From positions 1 to 14,402 of the forward strand of contig VBCP01000257.1 of the NCBI GenBank assembly GCA_005888925.1: a stretch of DNA of 14,402 nucleotides, in the 5' to 3' direction. Source of the stretch: Betaproteobacteria bacterium (GTDB lineage: Bacteria; Pseudomonadota; Gammaproteobacteria; Burkholderiales; SG8-39). Positions 1-7,252 of this stretch are shown piece after piece (the first letter of the stretch is position 1; each line of letters begins with the position of its first letter). Made by a program: the position numbers and the translations under genes. The notes below the pieces were generated by a model, which made no database searches, had not been told where the DNA came from, and was given only the letters and a program-made list of their open reading frames with translations.

Positions 1-1
1 C

Positions 2-25
2 GTGGTCGAGCGCTTGAAGATGTGA
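2..25 (+). CDS. C-terminal end of an unidentified upstream gene (partial)
   Basis: Only eight codons are visible, reading VVERLKM and then TGA at 23-25. The stop overlaps the GTG start of the next gene as GTGA, the same coupling seen at several other junctions in this window. That is the main reason to believe a gene ends here. Nothing can be said about its function. Confidence 0.35.
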   Translation: MVERLKM

Positions 26-618
26 GGGCGAGCACCCGCAGGGAATTCGTCGCCGGCCCGGTCGGCCGCATCGAGTGCGCGATCGATGGGCCCGAGGGCG
101 CGCCGCCCATAGGCGTGGCGCTGATCGCGCATCCGCATCCGCTGTTCGGCGGCACGCTCGACAACAAGGTGGTGCAGACGCTGGCGCGAGCCTTCGTCGA
201 GCTGGGCTACGAGACCTGGCGGCCGAATTTCCGCGGCGTCGGGGAGACCGAGGGCACGCACGACGAGGGACGCGGCGAGCTCGAAGACCTGGCGGCGATC
301 GTCGCGCATCTCAAGCCCGAGCGGCTCGCGCTCGCCGGCTTTTCCTTCGGCGCCGGTGTCCAGGCACTGCTCGCGCAGCGCGTGCGGGCCGAAAAGCTGG
401 TCCTCATCGGCCTTGCGGTCACCCGCTTCGCTTTGCCGCCGGTGCAGGCGGGGACGCTCGTGATCCACGGCGAGCAGGACGAAACGGTGCCGCTCGCCGC
501 AGTGCTCGAGTGGGCGCGGCCGCAGGACCTGCCGGTGGTGCTGGTGCCCGGCGCCGACCATTTCTTCCACCGCAAGCTCCATATCCTGCGCGGGCTGGTC
601 CGGGCGCACTGCGCATGA
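22..618 (+). CDS. Small alpha/beta-fold hydrolase (dienelactone hydrolase-like family)
   Basis: A 198-residue cytosolic alpha/beta hydrolase with no signal peptide or membrane segment. The motif HPHPLFGG lies at 37-44, as in the short bacterial hydrolases of the YjfP/dienelactone hydrolase group. The nucleophile elbow GFSFG places the catalytic serine at 108. GEQDETVP supplies an aspartate at 153, and GADHFF supplies the histidine at 180, which completes the triad. The length is complete for this lidless family. The GTG start overlaps the stop of the preceding gene, and the stop overlaps the ATG of the ABC transporter gene (ATGA), so it is probably the head-side partner of a co-transcribed run. 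The substrate is unknown. An esterase or thioesterase role is only a family-level guess. Confidence 0.85.
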   Translation: MRASTRREFVAGPVGRIECAIDGPEGAPPIGVALIAHPHPLFGGTLDNKVVQTLARAFVELGYETWRPNFRGVGETEGTHDEGRGELEDLAAIVAHLKPERLALAGFSFGAGVQALLAQRVRAEKLVLIGLAVTRFALPPVQAGTLVIHGEQDETVPLAAVLEWARPQDLPVVLVPGADHFFHRKLHILRGLVRAHCA

Positions 619-1535
619 GCGCGCGGGTCAGTGCGCTAAAGGCTCGCGCGCTGCGCAAGAGCTACGGCGCGCTCGAAGTCGTTAGCGGCCTCGATCTCGA
701 GGTCGCGCCGGGCGAATGCTTCGGGCTGCTCGGGCCCAATGGCGCAGGCAAGACCACGACCCTGCGGCTCTGCCTCGGCCTTACGCATCCGGACGCCGGC
801 GAGATCGAGCTCCTCGGCGAGCCGGTGCCGGCCCGCGCGCGACAAGCGCGCCAGCGCATCGGTGTCGTGCCGCAGTTCGACAACCTCGACCCGGATTTCA
901 CCGTGGCGGAAAACCTCCTGGTCTACGGCCGCTATTTCGGCATGGCGCCCCGCGCCATCGCGGCGAAGCTCGGCGGGCTGCTCGAATTCGCCGGCCTTGC
1001 CGGACGTGAGGACGCGCGCATCAATACGCTTTCGGGCGGCATGAAGCGGCGCCTCACGCTTGCGCGCGCGCTGGTCAACGATCCGCAGCTCCTGTTCATG
1101 GACGAGCCGACCACCGGTCTCGATCCGCAGGCGCGCCATCTGATCTGGGAGCGGCTGCGGCGGCTGACGCAGGAAGGCAAGACGCTGGTGCTCACCACGC
1201 ACTTCATGGAGGAGGCCGAGCGTCTTTGCCATCGCCTGGCCATCATGGACCGCGGCCGCCTGATTGCCGCCGGCACGCCGCGCGAGCTGATCGCAGCGCA
1301 CATCGAGCCGCAGGTAGTCGAAGTCCACGGCAATGGCTATGAGGCGTGGATGGAGCAGGCGCGCCGCCTCGCGCCGCGCGTCGAGCGCGCCGGTGATACG
1401 GTGTTCGTCTACGCCGCCGATGCTGCGCCGGTGCTCGCCGATCTGCGCGGGCGGCCTGAGCTGGCTTATCTGCACCGGCCGGCGAGCCTGGAGGATGTGT
1501 TTCTCAAGCTCACCGGCCGAGACTTGAGGGACTGA
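615..1535 (+). CDS. nodI: NodI-like ABC transporter ATP-binding protein
   Basis: A 306-residue ATPase subunit of an ABC-2 type exporter. It has a complete set of motifs: Walker A GPNGAGKTT (about 40-48), Q-loop Gln87, signature LSGGM (139-143), Walker B LLFMDEP (159-165, Glu164) and H-loop His196. The C-terminal extension after about 225, ending SLEDVFLKLTGR, is typical of the NodI/drug-resistance subfamily. The start is the ATG that overlaps the hydrolase stop; an open frame extends further upstream but runs antiparallel in meaning to the hydrolase and is not coding. The following permease starts inside the stop codon. NodI exports lipochitooligosaccharide in rhizobia. Homologues are widespread in betaproteobacteria with no nodulation role, so the substrate here is unknown. 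Confidence 0.92.
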   Translation: MSARVSALKARALRKSYGALEVVSGLDLEVAPGECFGLLGPNGAGKTTTLRLCLGLTHPDAGEIELLGEPVPARARQARQRIGVVPQFDNLDPDFTVAENLLVYGRYFGMAPRAIAAKLGGLLEFAGLAGREDARINTLSGGMKRRLTLARALVNDPQLLFMDEPTTGLDPQARHLIWERLRRLTQEGKTLVLTTHFMEEAERLCHRLAIMDRGRLIAAGTPRELIAAHIEPQVVEVHGNGYEAWMEQARRLAPRVERAGDTVFVYAADAAPVLADLRGRPELAYLHRPASLEDVFLKLTGRDLRD

Positions 1536-2284
1536 TGCGCTGGGTGGCTGTCTGGCGGCGCAATTTCCTTGTGTGGCGCAAGCTGGTCATCGCCTCGGTG
1601 CTGTCGAACCTCGCCGATCCGCTGATCCTGCTTTTCGGCCTGGGCTATGGGCTCGGCGCACTGTTGCCTTCGGTGGAAGGCATGTCGTACATCGCGTTCT
1701 TCGCCGCCGGCACGCTGTGCTCGGCGACCATGTTCACCGCGTCCTTCGAATCGATGTTCTCCGGCTTCTCGCGCATGCACGGGCAGAAGACCTGGGATGC
1801 CATCCTGTATGCACCGCTCACCATCGATGACGTCGTGGCCGGCGAGATCGTCTGGGCGGCGAGCAAGGCGTGGCTCTCGGGCGCGACGATTCTCGCCGTG
1901 GCCGCGGTCTTCGGTCTGGCCGCGTCGCCTCTCGGCGTGCTCGCACTGCCGGTCGCTTTCCTCGTGGGCCTCGCGTTTGCCGCCGTCGGTCTCGTCATGA
2001 CCGTACTCGCGAAGAACTGGGACTTCTTCAGCTTCTACATGACGCTCATCATGACGCCGATGACCATGATCTCGGGAGTGTTCTTTCCGGCCGAGCAGCT
2101 GCCGCGCCCGGTGCTTGCCGTGGCGCAGGTGCTGCCGCTGTACCACGGGGTCGAGCTCGTGCGCCCGCTGGTCGCCGGCCGGCTCCCCACGGATGCCGTG
2201 GTGCACCTGGTCGTGCTGCTCGTTTATGCTGGCGCCGGCTACGCCATCGCCATCATGTTCGCCCGCCGCCGCTTTTCCGCCTGA
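1535..2284 (+). CDS. nodJ: NodJ-like ABC-2 family transporter permease
   Basis: A 249-residue inner-membrane permease that pairs with the preceding ATPase. About six hydrophobic segments can be seen, near 18-42, 51-72, 105-128, 132-158, 165-184 and 222-242. The basic N-terminus (WRRN, VWRK) should be cytoplasmic. Family hallmarks are the SRMHGQKTWDAILYAPLT stretch (79-96) and MTPMTMISGVFFPAEQLP (173-190), both characteristic of NodJ. The start ATG overlaps the nodI stop (TGATG), with GAGGG at 1526-1530 as ribosome-binding site. The tight overlap implies stoichiometric production with NodI. Transport direction is inferred to be outward from the family; cargo unknown. Confidence 0.92.
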   Translation: MRWVAVWRRNFLVWRKLVIASVLSNLADPLILLFGLGYGLGALLPSVEGMSYIAFFAAGTLCSATMFTASFESMFSGFSRMHGQKTWDAILYAPLTIDDVVAGEIVWAASKAWLSGATILAVAAVFGLAASPLGVLALPVAFLVGLAFAAVGLVMTVLAKNWDFFSFYMTLIMTPMTMISGVFFPAEQLPRPVLAVAQVLPLYHGVELVRPLVAGRLPTDAVVHLVVLLVYAGAGYAIAIMFARRRFSA

Positions 2285-2304
2285 TGTTACGGGTCACTTC
2301 CTAA

Positions 2305-2721
2305 GTGCTCTGGGTCAAGTCCCTGCACATCATCTTCATGGTGACCTGGTTCGCCGGCCTGTTCTATCTGCCGCGACTCTTCGTTTACCACTCGATGGCA
2401 CAGGACAGCGCGTCCCGCGAGCGCTTCAAAATCATGGAGCGCAAGCTCTACTGGGGCATCATGACCCCGGGCGGCGTGCTCACCATCGTCTTCGGCGTCT
2501 GGCTGTGGCTCGGCTGGTTCCGCGGCGCCGCAGGCTGGCTGCACGCCAAGATGGCGCTCGGGGCGCTGCTCGCGGGCTACCACCTGTGGTGCGGGATGCT
2601 GCTGCGCGATTTCGCGGCGGACCGCAACGCGAAGAGCCATGTCTGGTTCCGCTGGTTCAACGAATTCCCGGTGCTGGTCCTCGCCGCCGCGGTGCTGGTC
2701 GTTGTCTTCAAGCCGTTCTGA
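2305..2721 (+). CDS. hemJ: Protoporphyrinogen IX oxidase HemJ (UPF0093/CopD-like membrane protein)
   Basis: A 138-residue integral membrane protein with about four hydrophobic helices (7-27, 50-72, 84-100, 120-136). HemJ oxidises protoporphyrinogen IX to protoporphyrin IX, the penultimate step of heme synthesis, and is the usual enzyme in proteobacteria lacking HemG or HemY. Visible hallmarks are the N-terminal WVKSLHIIFMVTWFAGLFYL stretch with His8, the RLFVYH motif ending at His29, and the LHAKM motif with His80 and Lys82. The start must be GTG at 2305 because TAA lies immediately upstream in frame; the ribosome-binding site is weak. It follows nodJ by 20 bases and overlaps the next gene, so it is probably in the same transcript. 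The link between heme synthesis and the exporter is not obvious. Confidence 0.88.
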   Translation: MLWVKSLHIIFMVTWFAGLFYLPRLFVYHSMAQDSASRERFKIMERKLYWGIMTPGGVLTIVFGVWLWLGWFRGAAGWLHAKMALGALLAGYHLWCGMLLRDFAADRNAKSHVWFRWFNEFPVLVLAAAVLVVVFKPF

Positions 2722-3850
2722 GCAGTTTTTCGCGAGCTGCCCGCGCGGGCTCGAGGCGCTGTTGGTGCGCGAGCTCGCCGCGCTCGACATAGCCGCCACT
2801 GCTGTCGCTGGCGGCGTCGCCTTCGGCGGGTCTTGGGAGGGTTGCTACCGGGCCAATCTCGGGTCGCGCATCGCCTCGCGCATCCTATGGCGCGTGGCCG
2901 AGTTCGACTATCGCAACGAACAGGACCTGTACTCTGCCGCGCGTGCTATCGACTGGCCGCGCTACTTCCGCGTCGAGCGCACGCTGCGCGTCAACGTCAC
3001 GGCGCAGAAGAGCCCGCTGAAGAGCCTGGAGTTCGCGACGCTGCGCGTCAAGGATGCTGTGTGCGACCGCTTTCGCGATGCGCTCGGCAAGCGCCCGAGC
3101 ATCGATCGCGCGAATCCGGACCTGCGCGTGCATGCGTTCCTGGAAAGCTCGCGCGCCACGCTGTATCTGGATACTTCCGGCGAGCCGTTATTCAAACGCG
3201 GCTGGCGCGCCGGCGCCGCGGAAGCCCCGCTGCGCGAGAACCTGGCTGCGGGGATCGTCATGCTCACCGGCTGGAAGCCCGAGGAGGCGCTGCTCGATCC
3301 CATGTGCGGCGGCGGCACGCTCCTTGTCGAAGCCGCCGCCATGGCGCGCGGCCGCGCGCCGGGCGCGAAGCGGCGCTTTGCGTTCGAAAAGCTCGCGGCT
3401 TTCGACACCGGGCTGTGGGAGCGCGTCAAGCAGGAGCCGCGGGGCAGCGAGCACGCGCCCGCCGTTTACGGCAGCGACACGGAGCCGAAGGCGCTCAACG
3501 CAGCACGGCGCAACCTCGCCGAGGCGGGCGTCGAACGCTGGGTCAAGCTCGAGCGCGCGGACCTCCTGGAGCGCACGGCGCCGGCGCCGAGCGGCGTCAT
3601 GGTGATGAATCCGCCCTACGGCGAGAGGATGGGCAGCCCCGAGGAGCTCGCGCGCTTCTATCCGCGGCTCGGCGATGCGCTCAAGCAGCGCTTCGCCGGC
3701 TGGCGCTGCTGCATCTTCACCGCGGACCTGCGGCTGCCGAAACTCATCCGGCTGGAGCCGGCGCGCCGTACGCCGCTATGGAATGGCGCGCTCGAATGTC
3801 GGCTCTATGAATTTGAGATCGTGGCCGGCAGTCACCGACGACCTAAGTAA
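2702..3850 (+). CDS. THUMP-domain class I SAM-dependent rRNA methyltransferase (RlmL N-half/YpsC-like)
   Basis: A 382-residue enzyme from the chosen start. The N-terminal ferredoxin-like and THUMP region (about 8-155) begins FFASCPRGLEALL and binds RNA. The Rossmann methyltransferase follows, with SAM-binding motif DPMCGGGT (199-206), an acidic SAM residue in GSDTEP (257-262) and the catalytic NPPYGERMG (303-311). NPPY points to base N-methylation, and the E. coli relative RlmL makes m2G2445 in 23S rRNA. This protein lacks the second, RlmK half. No ATG lies near the conserved start. TTG at 2702 leaves seven residues before FFASC and overlaps hemJ by 20 bases; ATG at 2639 would add 21 residues read from hemJ codons. 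It converges on the DUF72 gene with a 19-base overlap. Confidence 0.85.
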   Translation: MSSSRSEQFFASCPRGLEALLVRELAALDIAATAVAGGVAFGGSWEGCYRANLGSRIASRILWRVAEFDYRNEQDLYSAARAIDWPRYFRVERTLRVNVTAQKSPLKSLEFATLRVKDAVCDRFRDALGKRPSIDRANPDLRVHAFLESSRATLYLDTSGEPLFKRGWRAGAAEAPLRENLAAGIVMLTGWKPEEALLDPMCGGGTLLVEAAAMARGRAPGAKRRFAFEKLAAFDTGLWERVKQEPRGSEHAPAVYGSDTEPKALNAARRNLAEAGVERWVKLERADLLERTAPAPSGVMVMNPPYGERMGSPEELARFYPRLGDALKQRFAGWRCCIFTADLRLPKLIRLEPARRTPLWNGALECRLYEFEIVAGSHRRPK

Positions 3851-4779
3851 TCCCAGGCGGGGTTGCCGCCGGTGACGCGCGGCCCATAGGCATATTTGAG
3901 GCGCGGCACGCGCGTGCCCGGCGCGTGCACCGGCAAGGGCTCCTCGCAGGTCGCATCCGCGGGACGCCACTCGAGGCCGAGCTTGCGCATGAGGTTGAGC
4001 GCGTCGAAGGGGGCTTTGACTTTCACGTCGTTGTCGAAATAAACGTATACATCGCGCCCGTCATGATCCCAGGCGCGAATGCGCCGCGCCCAGCTCGCGA
4101 GCGCCCGCTCCGAGTAGCCGCTGGTATAGATTTTCACGTCGCCGTGCAGCCGCACGTACACGAAGTCCGCCGTGACGTGGAACATCCTGGGCCATTTGCC
4201 CGCGGTATCGGCGACCACGAGCCCGATGTCATGCTTGCGCAGCAGCGCGACGAATTCACCGGTCATGAAGCTCGGATGGCGGATCTCAATCGCGTGCCGC
4301 AGCGGCCGGTTGGCGTCGATGGCGAGCCGCGAGCGGCCGGTCATCCGCGCGTCGCGACGCCGGGCGAGGGCGAGCGCCTCGCTGCTGGTTCTCGGCAATA
4401 ACTTGAAGAATTGTTCCAGCCGCTGCGCGTCGAAGCGGAACATCGGCGGGAACTGCCAGAGGAAGGGGCCGAGCTTGTCGCGCAGGTTGAGAATGCCGGA
4501 GGCGAAGAAATTGGCCAGCGGCTTTTCGATGTTGGAGAGGCGCAGCATGTGCGTGATGTAGCGCGAGCCCTTGACCGCGAAGACGAAGCCCGAGGGCGTC
4601 TCGTCGTACCACTGCCCGTAGTATTCCGGCCGCTGCAGCGAATAGAACGAGCCGTTGATCTCCACCGTCGGGAAATGCCGCCCGCAGAACTCGAGCTCGC
4701 GCCGCTGCGGCAGGCCTTCCGGATAGAACAGCTTGCGCCACGGCTCGTAACGCCAGCCGGAGATGCCGATCCTGATCAA
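3832..4779 (-). CDS. DUF72 (YecE-like) family protein
   Basis: A 315-residue soluble protein of the DUF72 family, a TIM-barrel fold of unknown activity. It shows the family opening IGISGWRY (4-11), FPTVEINGSFY (36-46), LGPFLWQFPP (103-112), the AIEIRHPSF segment (163-171) and YVYFDNDVKVKAPFDA (245-260). The family has been discussed as possible nucleases or carbohydrate-binding enzymes, but I would not assign a reaction. The start is TTG at 4779, which overlaps the surE stop as TTGA and begins exactly at the conserved N-terminus; no ATG or GTG fits, and extending upstream would read surE out of frame. GGAAGAAG in the surE 3' end may serve as ribosome-binding site. It is probably translated by coupling with surE. 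Confidence 0.88.
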   Translation of the reverse strand: MIRIGISGWRYEPWRKLFYPEGLPQRRELEFCGRHFPTVEINGSFYSLQRPEYYGQWYDETPSGFVFAVKGSRYITHMLRLSNIEKPLANFFASGILNLRDKLGPFLWQFPPMFRFDAQRLEQFFKLLPRTSSEALALARRRDARMTGRSRLAIDANRPLRHAIEIRHPSFMTGEFVALLRKHDIGLVVADTAGKWPRMFHVTADFVYVRLHGDVKIYTSGYSERALASWARRIRAWDHDGRDVYVYFDNDVKVKAPFDALNLMRKLGLEWRPADATCEEPLPVHAPGTRVPRLKYAYGPRVTGGNPAWDYLGRR

Positions 4780-5528
4780 GCGAACTTGAGCTTCTTCCAG
4801 GCCTCGAGCTGCTGCACGCGCGAGAGCGCCTGATGGTCGGTGAGATCGAGGCTGAGTGGCATCATCGATACGTAGCCCTGCTCGAAGGCCCAGCGGTCGG
4901 TGCCTTCCTCGGTGGCCTCCACGGGGACGACCGTGAACCAGTAGTGCGTGCGGCCCATCGGGTCCTTGGCCGCGACGGTCTTGCCGTCGTAGTGACGCAG
5001 CGACTGGCGTGTCCACAGCGTGCCGCGAGGTGCCTTGGCCGGGAAGTTGACGTTGACCAGGCACAGGTCCGGGATGCCGAGGAGCATCTCCAGCACCGAG
5101 GCGACCCACGGCTTCAGGCTCTCGAAGTTCGGCTGCTCGCGGTCGGTGGCGGGCGCGCTGAATGCGATGCCGCGCAACCCGAGCAGCGCGGCCTGCTTCG
5201 CGCCGGCGAGGGTGCCGGAATGCCATACGGCGTTCCCCAAATTGGCGCCGATATTGATGCCGGAGAGCACCACGTCGACCTTTTCCCAGAGCGTCGTGCC
5301 GAGCATCACGCAGTCGCCCGGGGTACCGTTCACGCGGTAGGCATCGAGTCCCGGCAGCGGCGTGTGCTTGTAAGTAACGGGCCGCGAAGCGGTGATGGAA
5401 TGGCTGGCGGAGGACATCTCGACGTCCGGCGCGACGATCCGCACCTCGCCGAAGCGGGAAGCCACTTGCGCCAAGGCGGCTATGCCCGGGCTATAGACGC
5501 CGTCGTCGTTAGTGATAAGGATGCGCAT
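4776..5528 (-). CDS. surE: 5'/3'-nucleotidase SurE
   Basis: A 250-residue metal-dependent survival phosphatase that removes phosphate from nucleoside 5'- and 3'-monophosphates and can act on short polyphosphate. It begins MRILITNDDG, with metal ligands Asp8 and Asp9. Ser39/Ser40 lie in VEMSSASHS, and Asn92/Asn96 in SGINIGANLGN. The motif VNGTPGDCV (67-75) and the GTLAGAKQAALLG segment follow as in the family. Length matches the usual 250 or so. The ATG at 5528 is chosen because it gives the exact conserved N-terminus; a longer open frame to 5570 adds unrelated residues. In many proteobacteria surE sits with pcm, nlpD and rpoS; here it is followed by DUF72 and is divergent from a lipid kinase gene across 47 bases. 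Confidence 0.95.
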   Translation of the reverse strand: MRILITNDDGVYSPGIAALAQVASRFGEVRIVAPDVEMSSASHSITASRPVTYKHTPLPGLDAYRVNGTPGDCVMLGTTLWEKVDVVLSGINIGANLGNAVWHSGTLAGAKQAALLGLRGIAFSAPATDREQPNFESLKPWVASVLEMLLGIPDLCLVNVNFPAKAPRGTLWTRQSLRHYDGKTVAAKDPMGRTHYWFTVVPVEATEEGTDRWAFEQGYVSMMPLSLDLTDHQALSRVQQLEAWKKLKFA

Positions 5529-5575
5529 GGGCGTGTCTCGTCGATGAGCGATTTCTCTCTCTTGCAGCAATTAGC

Positions 5576-6484
5576 GTGCGCGTCACGCTGATCCACAACC
5601 CGGCCGCCGGCCGCCAGTGCGCGGGCGAAGCCACTCAGCTGCACAACTTCCTGAGCGTTGCCGGCCACGAAGTTCGCTACCAGTCGGCGAAAGAAGACGG
5701 CTGGAAGCGCGCCCTCAAAAAGCCGGCAGACCTGATCGTCGTCGCCGGTGGCGACGGCACCGTAGCCAAAGTCACCCGTCGGATGGTGGGTCGCGGCGTC
5801 CCGGTCGCGGTGCTCCCTTCGGGCACGGCGAATAACATCGCCCGCACCCTCGGTCTGGTCGAGCGGCCCTTCGAGGAACTGGTGCGTGGCTGGGAAAGAC
5901 CGCGGCGCGTGAAGCTCGACGTCGGCATCGCCGCCGGACCGTGGGGCGAGCGCTATTTTGTCGAGAGTGTCGGCGCGGGCTTGTTCGCAGGCGTGCTCGC
6001 CAGCCCCTCGAGGAAAGAGCTCAAGAAAGGCAAGAAAGGCAAGGCAGCCGTGGAGAGCGCGCTACGCCGCCTGAGAGAAGCAGCGCTGCGCTGCGAATCG
6101 CTCGAAGTCACGGCCGCTCTCGACGGCCGGGATATCTCCGGGCGCTATCTGCTGCTCGAGGCGGTCAACCTGCCCTACGTGGGGCCCAACCTGCACCTCG
6201 CGCACGACAGCCAGCCTGGCGACGGACAGTTCGACGTCGTGCTCGTCACCGAGGCCGAGCGCGAGCGGCTGCTGTACTACCTCGAGCACTGGCAGGAGAA
6301 CCGCGAGCGCATCGGCATGCTGCCCACGCGGCGCGGCCGGCGCCTGCAGATCGAGTGGACCGGCTTCGCGCTGCACATCGACGACAAGCTGCTGCCCAAG
6401 GCCAAGGCGAAGCCGAAGGAGATCGCGGGCCTGGTCGAGGCCCGCATCGACGGCGCCGCAGTGGAGTTCCTGGTGCCCGCCTAG
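5576..6484 (+). CDS. YegS/DAGK-type lipid kinase
   Basis: A 302-residue member of the diacylglycerol/sphingosine kinase catalytic family, which phosphorylates a lipid hydroxyl using ATP. The N-terminal domain has IHNPAAG (6-12), the nucleotide-binding GGDGT (58-62) and LPSGTANNIA (80-89), all intact. The C-terminal beta domain contains EAVNLPYVGPNLHLAHD (around 195-211) and GDGQFDVVLV, as in bacterial YegS-like proteins. Two lysine-rich stretches stand out, KELKKGKKGK near 150-159 and KLLPKAKAKPK near 276-286; they could aid contact with acidic membranes (inference). The start is GTG at 5576, directly at the conserved MRVTLIHNP, with a weak ribosome-binding site. It converges on aqpZ with a four-base overlap of stop codons (CTAG). 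The true lipid substrate is unknown. Confidence 0.88.
   Translation: MRVTLIHNPAAGRQCAGEATQLHNFLSVAGHEVRYQSAKEDGWKRALKKPADLIVVAGGDGTVAKVTRRMVGRGVPVAVLPSGTANNIARTLGLVERPFEELVRGWERPRRVKLDVGIAAGPWGERYFVESVGAGLFAGVLASPSRKELKKGKKGKAAVESALRRLREAALRCESLEVTAALDGRDISGRYLLLEAVNLPYVGPNLHLAHDSQPGDGQFDVVLVTEAERERLLYYLEHWQENRERIGMLPTRRGRRLQIEWTGFALHIDDKLLPKAKAKPKEIAGLVEARIDGAAVEFLVPA
6023..6040 (+). repeat. Two perfect tandem copies of a 9-base unit in the lipid kinase gene
   Basis: AAGAAAGGC occurs twice back to back, followed by a partial third copy (AAGGC). It encodes KKG KKG K, the lysine-rich loop of the lipid kinase. It could expand or contract in frame by slippage, since the unit is three codons. 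Confidence 0.7.
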
Positions 6485-7188
6485 GACGACTGCGGCAGCG
6501 CCTGCCCGCTCCAGCGGTAGACGATTCCCGCGAGCACCGCGCCCGAGAGCGGCGCCAGCCAGAAGAGCCACAGCTGGTCGAGCGCCCAGCCGCCGGCGAT
6601 GAGCGCGGGGCCGGTGCTGCGCGCCGGATTCACCGAGGTATTGGTCACCGGGATGCTGATGAGATGGATCAGCGTCAGCGCGAGCCCGATGGCGATCGGC
6701 GCGAAGCCCTGCGGCGCGCGTGCATGGGTGGCGCCGAGGATGATCATCAGGAACATGAAGGTCATCACCACCTCGGTCACCAGCGCCGCGCCGAGCGAAT
6801 AGCGCCCCGGCGAATGCGCGCCGTAGCCGTTGGCCGCGAGCCCGCTCGAGAGCTCGAAGCCCGCCTTGCCGCTGGCGATGAGGTACAGCAGTGCCGCCGC
6901 CACGATAGCGCCGAGTACCTGCGCGATCGCGTAGGGCACGACCTCGGCCCAGCTGAAGCGCCCGCCTGCGGCCAGCCCGACGGAGACTGCCGGGTTGAGA
7001 TGGCAGCCGGAAATGTGGCCGATGGCATAAGCCATGGTGATCACCGTAAGTCCGAATGCGACCGAGACGCCGAGCAGCCCGATGCCGACTTGCGGAAAGC
7101 CCGCCGCATACACGGCGCTGCCGCAGCCGCCGAGGACCAGCCAGAAGGTGCCGATGAATTCCGCGATCATGCGAATGCGCAGCGTCAT
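6481..7188 (-). CDS. aqpZ: Aquaporin Z, water channel
   Basis: A 235-residue inner-membrane channel of the MIP family, very close in sequence to E. coli AqpZ. Both half-helix signatures are present: HLNPAVS with NPA at 65-67 and SVNPARS with NPA at 187-189. The selectivity filter is that of a strict water channel: Phe45, His175, Thr184 and Arg190. Six membrane helices plus the two half-helices are all there, with the family stretches ALLYLIASGK (99-108) and FAPIAIGLALTLIHLISIPV (162-181). The start ATG at 7188 is fixed by a strong AAGGGGG ribosome-binding site; an in-frame start 18 codons earlier would read through the terminator hairpin. The gene follows pilU on the same strand but is separated from it by that terminator, so it probably has separate expression. 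Confidence 0.97.
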   Translation of the reverse strand: MTLRIRMIAEFIGTFWLVLGGCGSAVYAAGFPQVGIGLLGVSVAFGLTVITMAYAIGHISGCHLNPAVSVGLAAGGRFSWAEVVPYAIAQVLGAIVAAALLYLIASGKAGFELSSGLAANGYGAHSPGRYSLGAALVTEVVMTFMFLMIILGATHARAPQGFAPIAIGLALTLIHLISIPVTNTSVNPARSTGPALIAGGWALDQLWLFWLAPLSGAVLAGIVYRWSGQALPQSS

Positions 7189-7193
7189 GGTTT

Positions 7194-7200
7194 CCCCCTT
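7194..7200 (-). promoter_or_regulatory. Ribosome-binding site of aqpZ
   Basis: On the minus strand AAGGGGG lies five bases before the ATG at 7188. It decides the start in favour of this ATG over an upstream in-frame codon at 7242. Confidence 0.8.
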
Positions 7201-7207
7201 GAAATGA

Positions 7208-7231
7208 AAAAGGCCGCTGGCGCGGCCTTTT
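7208..7231 (-). terminator. Intrinsic terminator after pilU
   Basis: A perfect 10-base-pair inverted repeat, AAAAGGCCGC / GCGGCCTTTT, with a four-base loop (7218-7221) and T-rich ends on both strands. It sits 21 bases past the pilU stop, so it should end the pilT-pilU transcript. It also sits 19 bases upstream of the aqpZ start, so any transcript entering aqpZ from pilU must pass it. Being symmetrical it could also work for plus-strand RNA, but no plus-strand gene ends nearby. Confidence 0.85.
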
Positions 7232-7252
7232 GGTCTTCGCACCCGTGGTGCA

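Noticed and set aside
75..614. Upstream extension of the nodI frame through the hydrolase gene
   Set aside because: The extension is Arg/Ala-rich and out of frame with the recognisable hydrolase; the ATG at 615 matches the family N-terminus.
4780..5226. Upstream extension of the DUF72 frame through surE, suggesting a fusion protein
   Set aside because: The extra residues are surE read in another frame; the conserved DUF72 N-terminus begins at TTG 4779.
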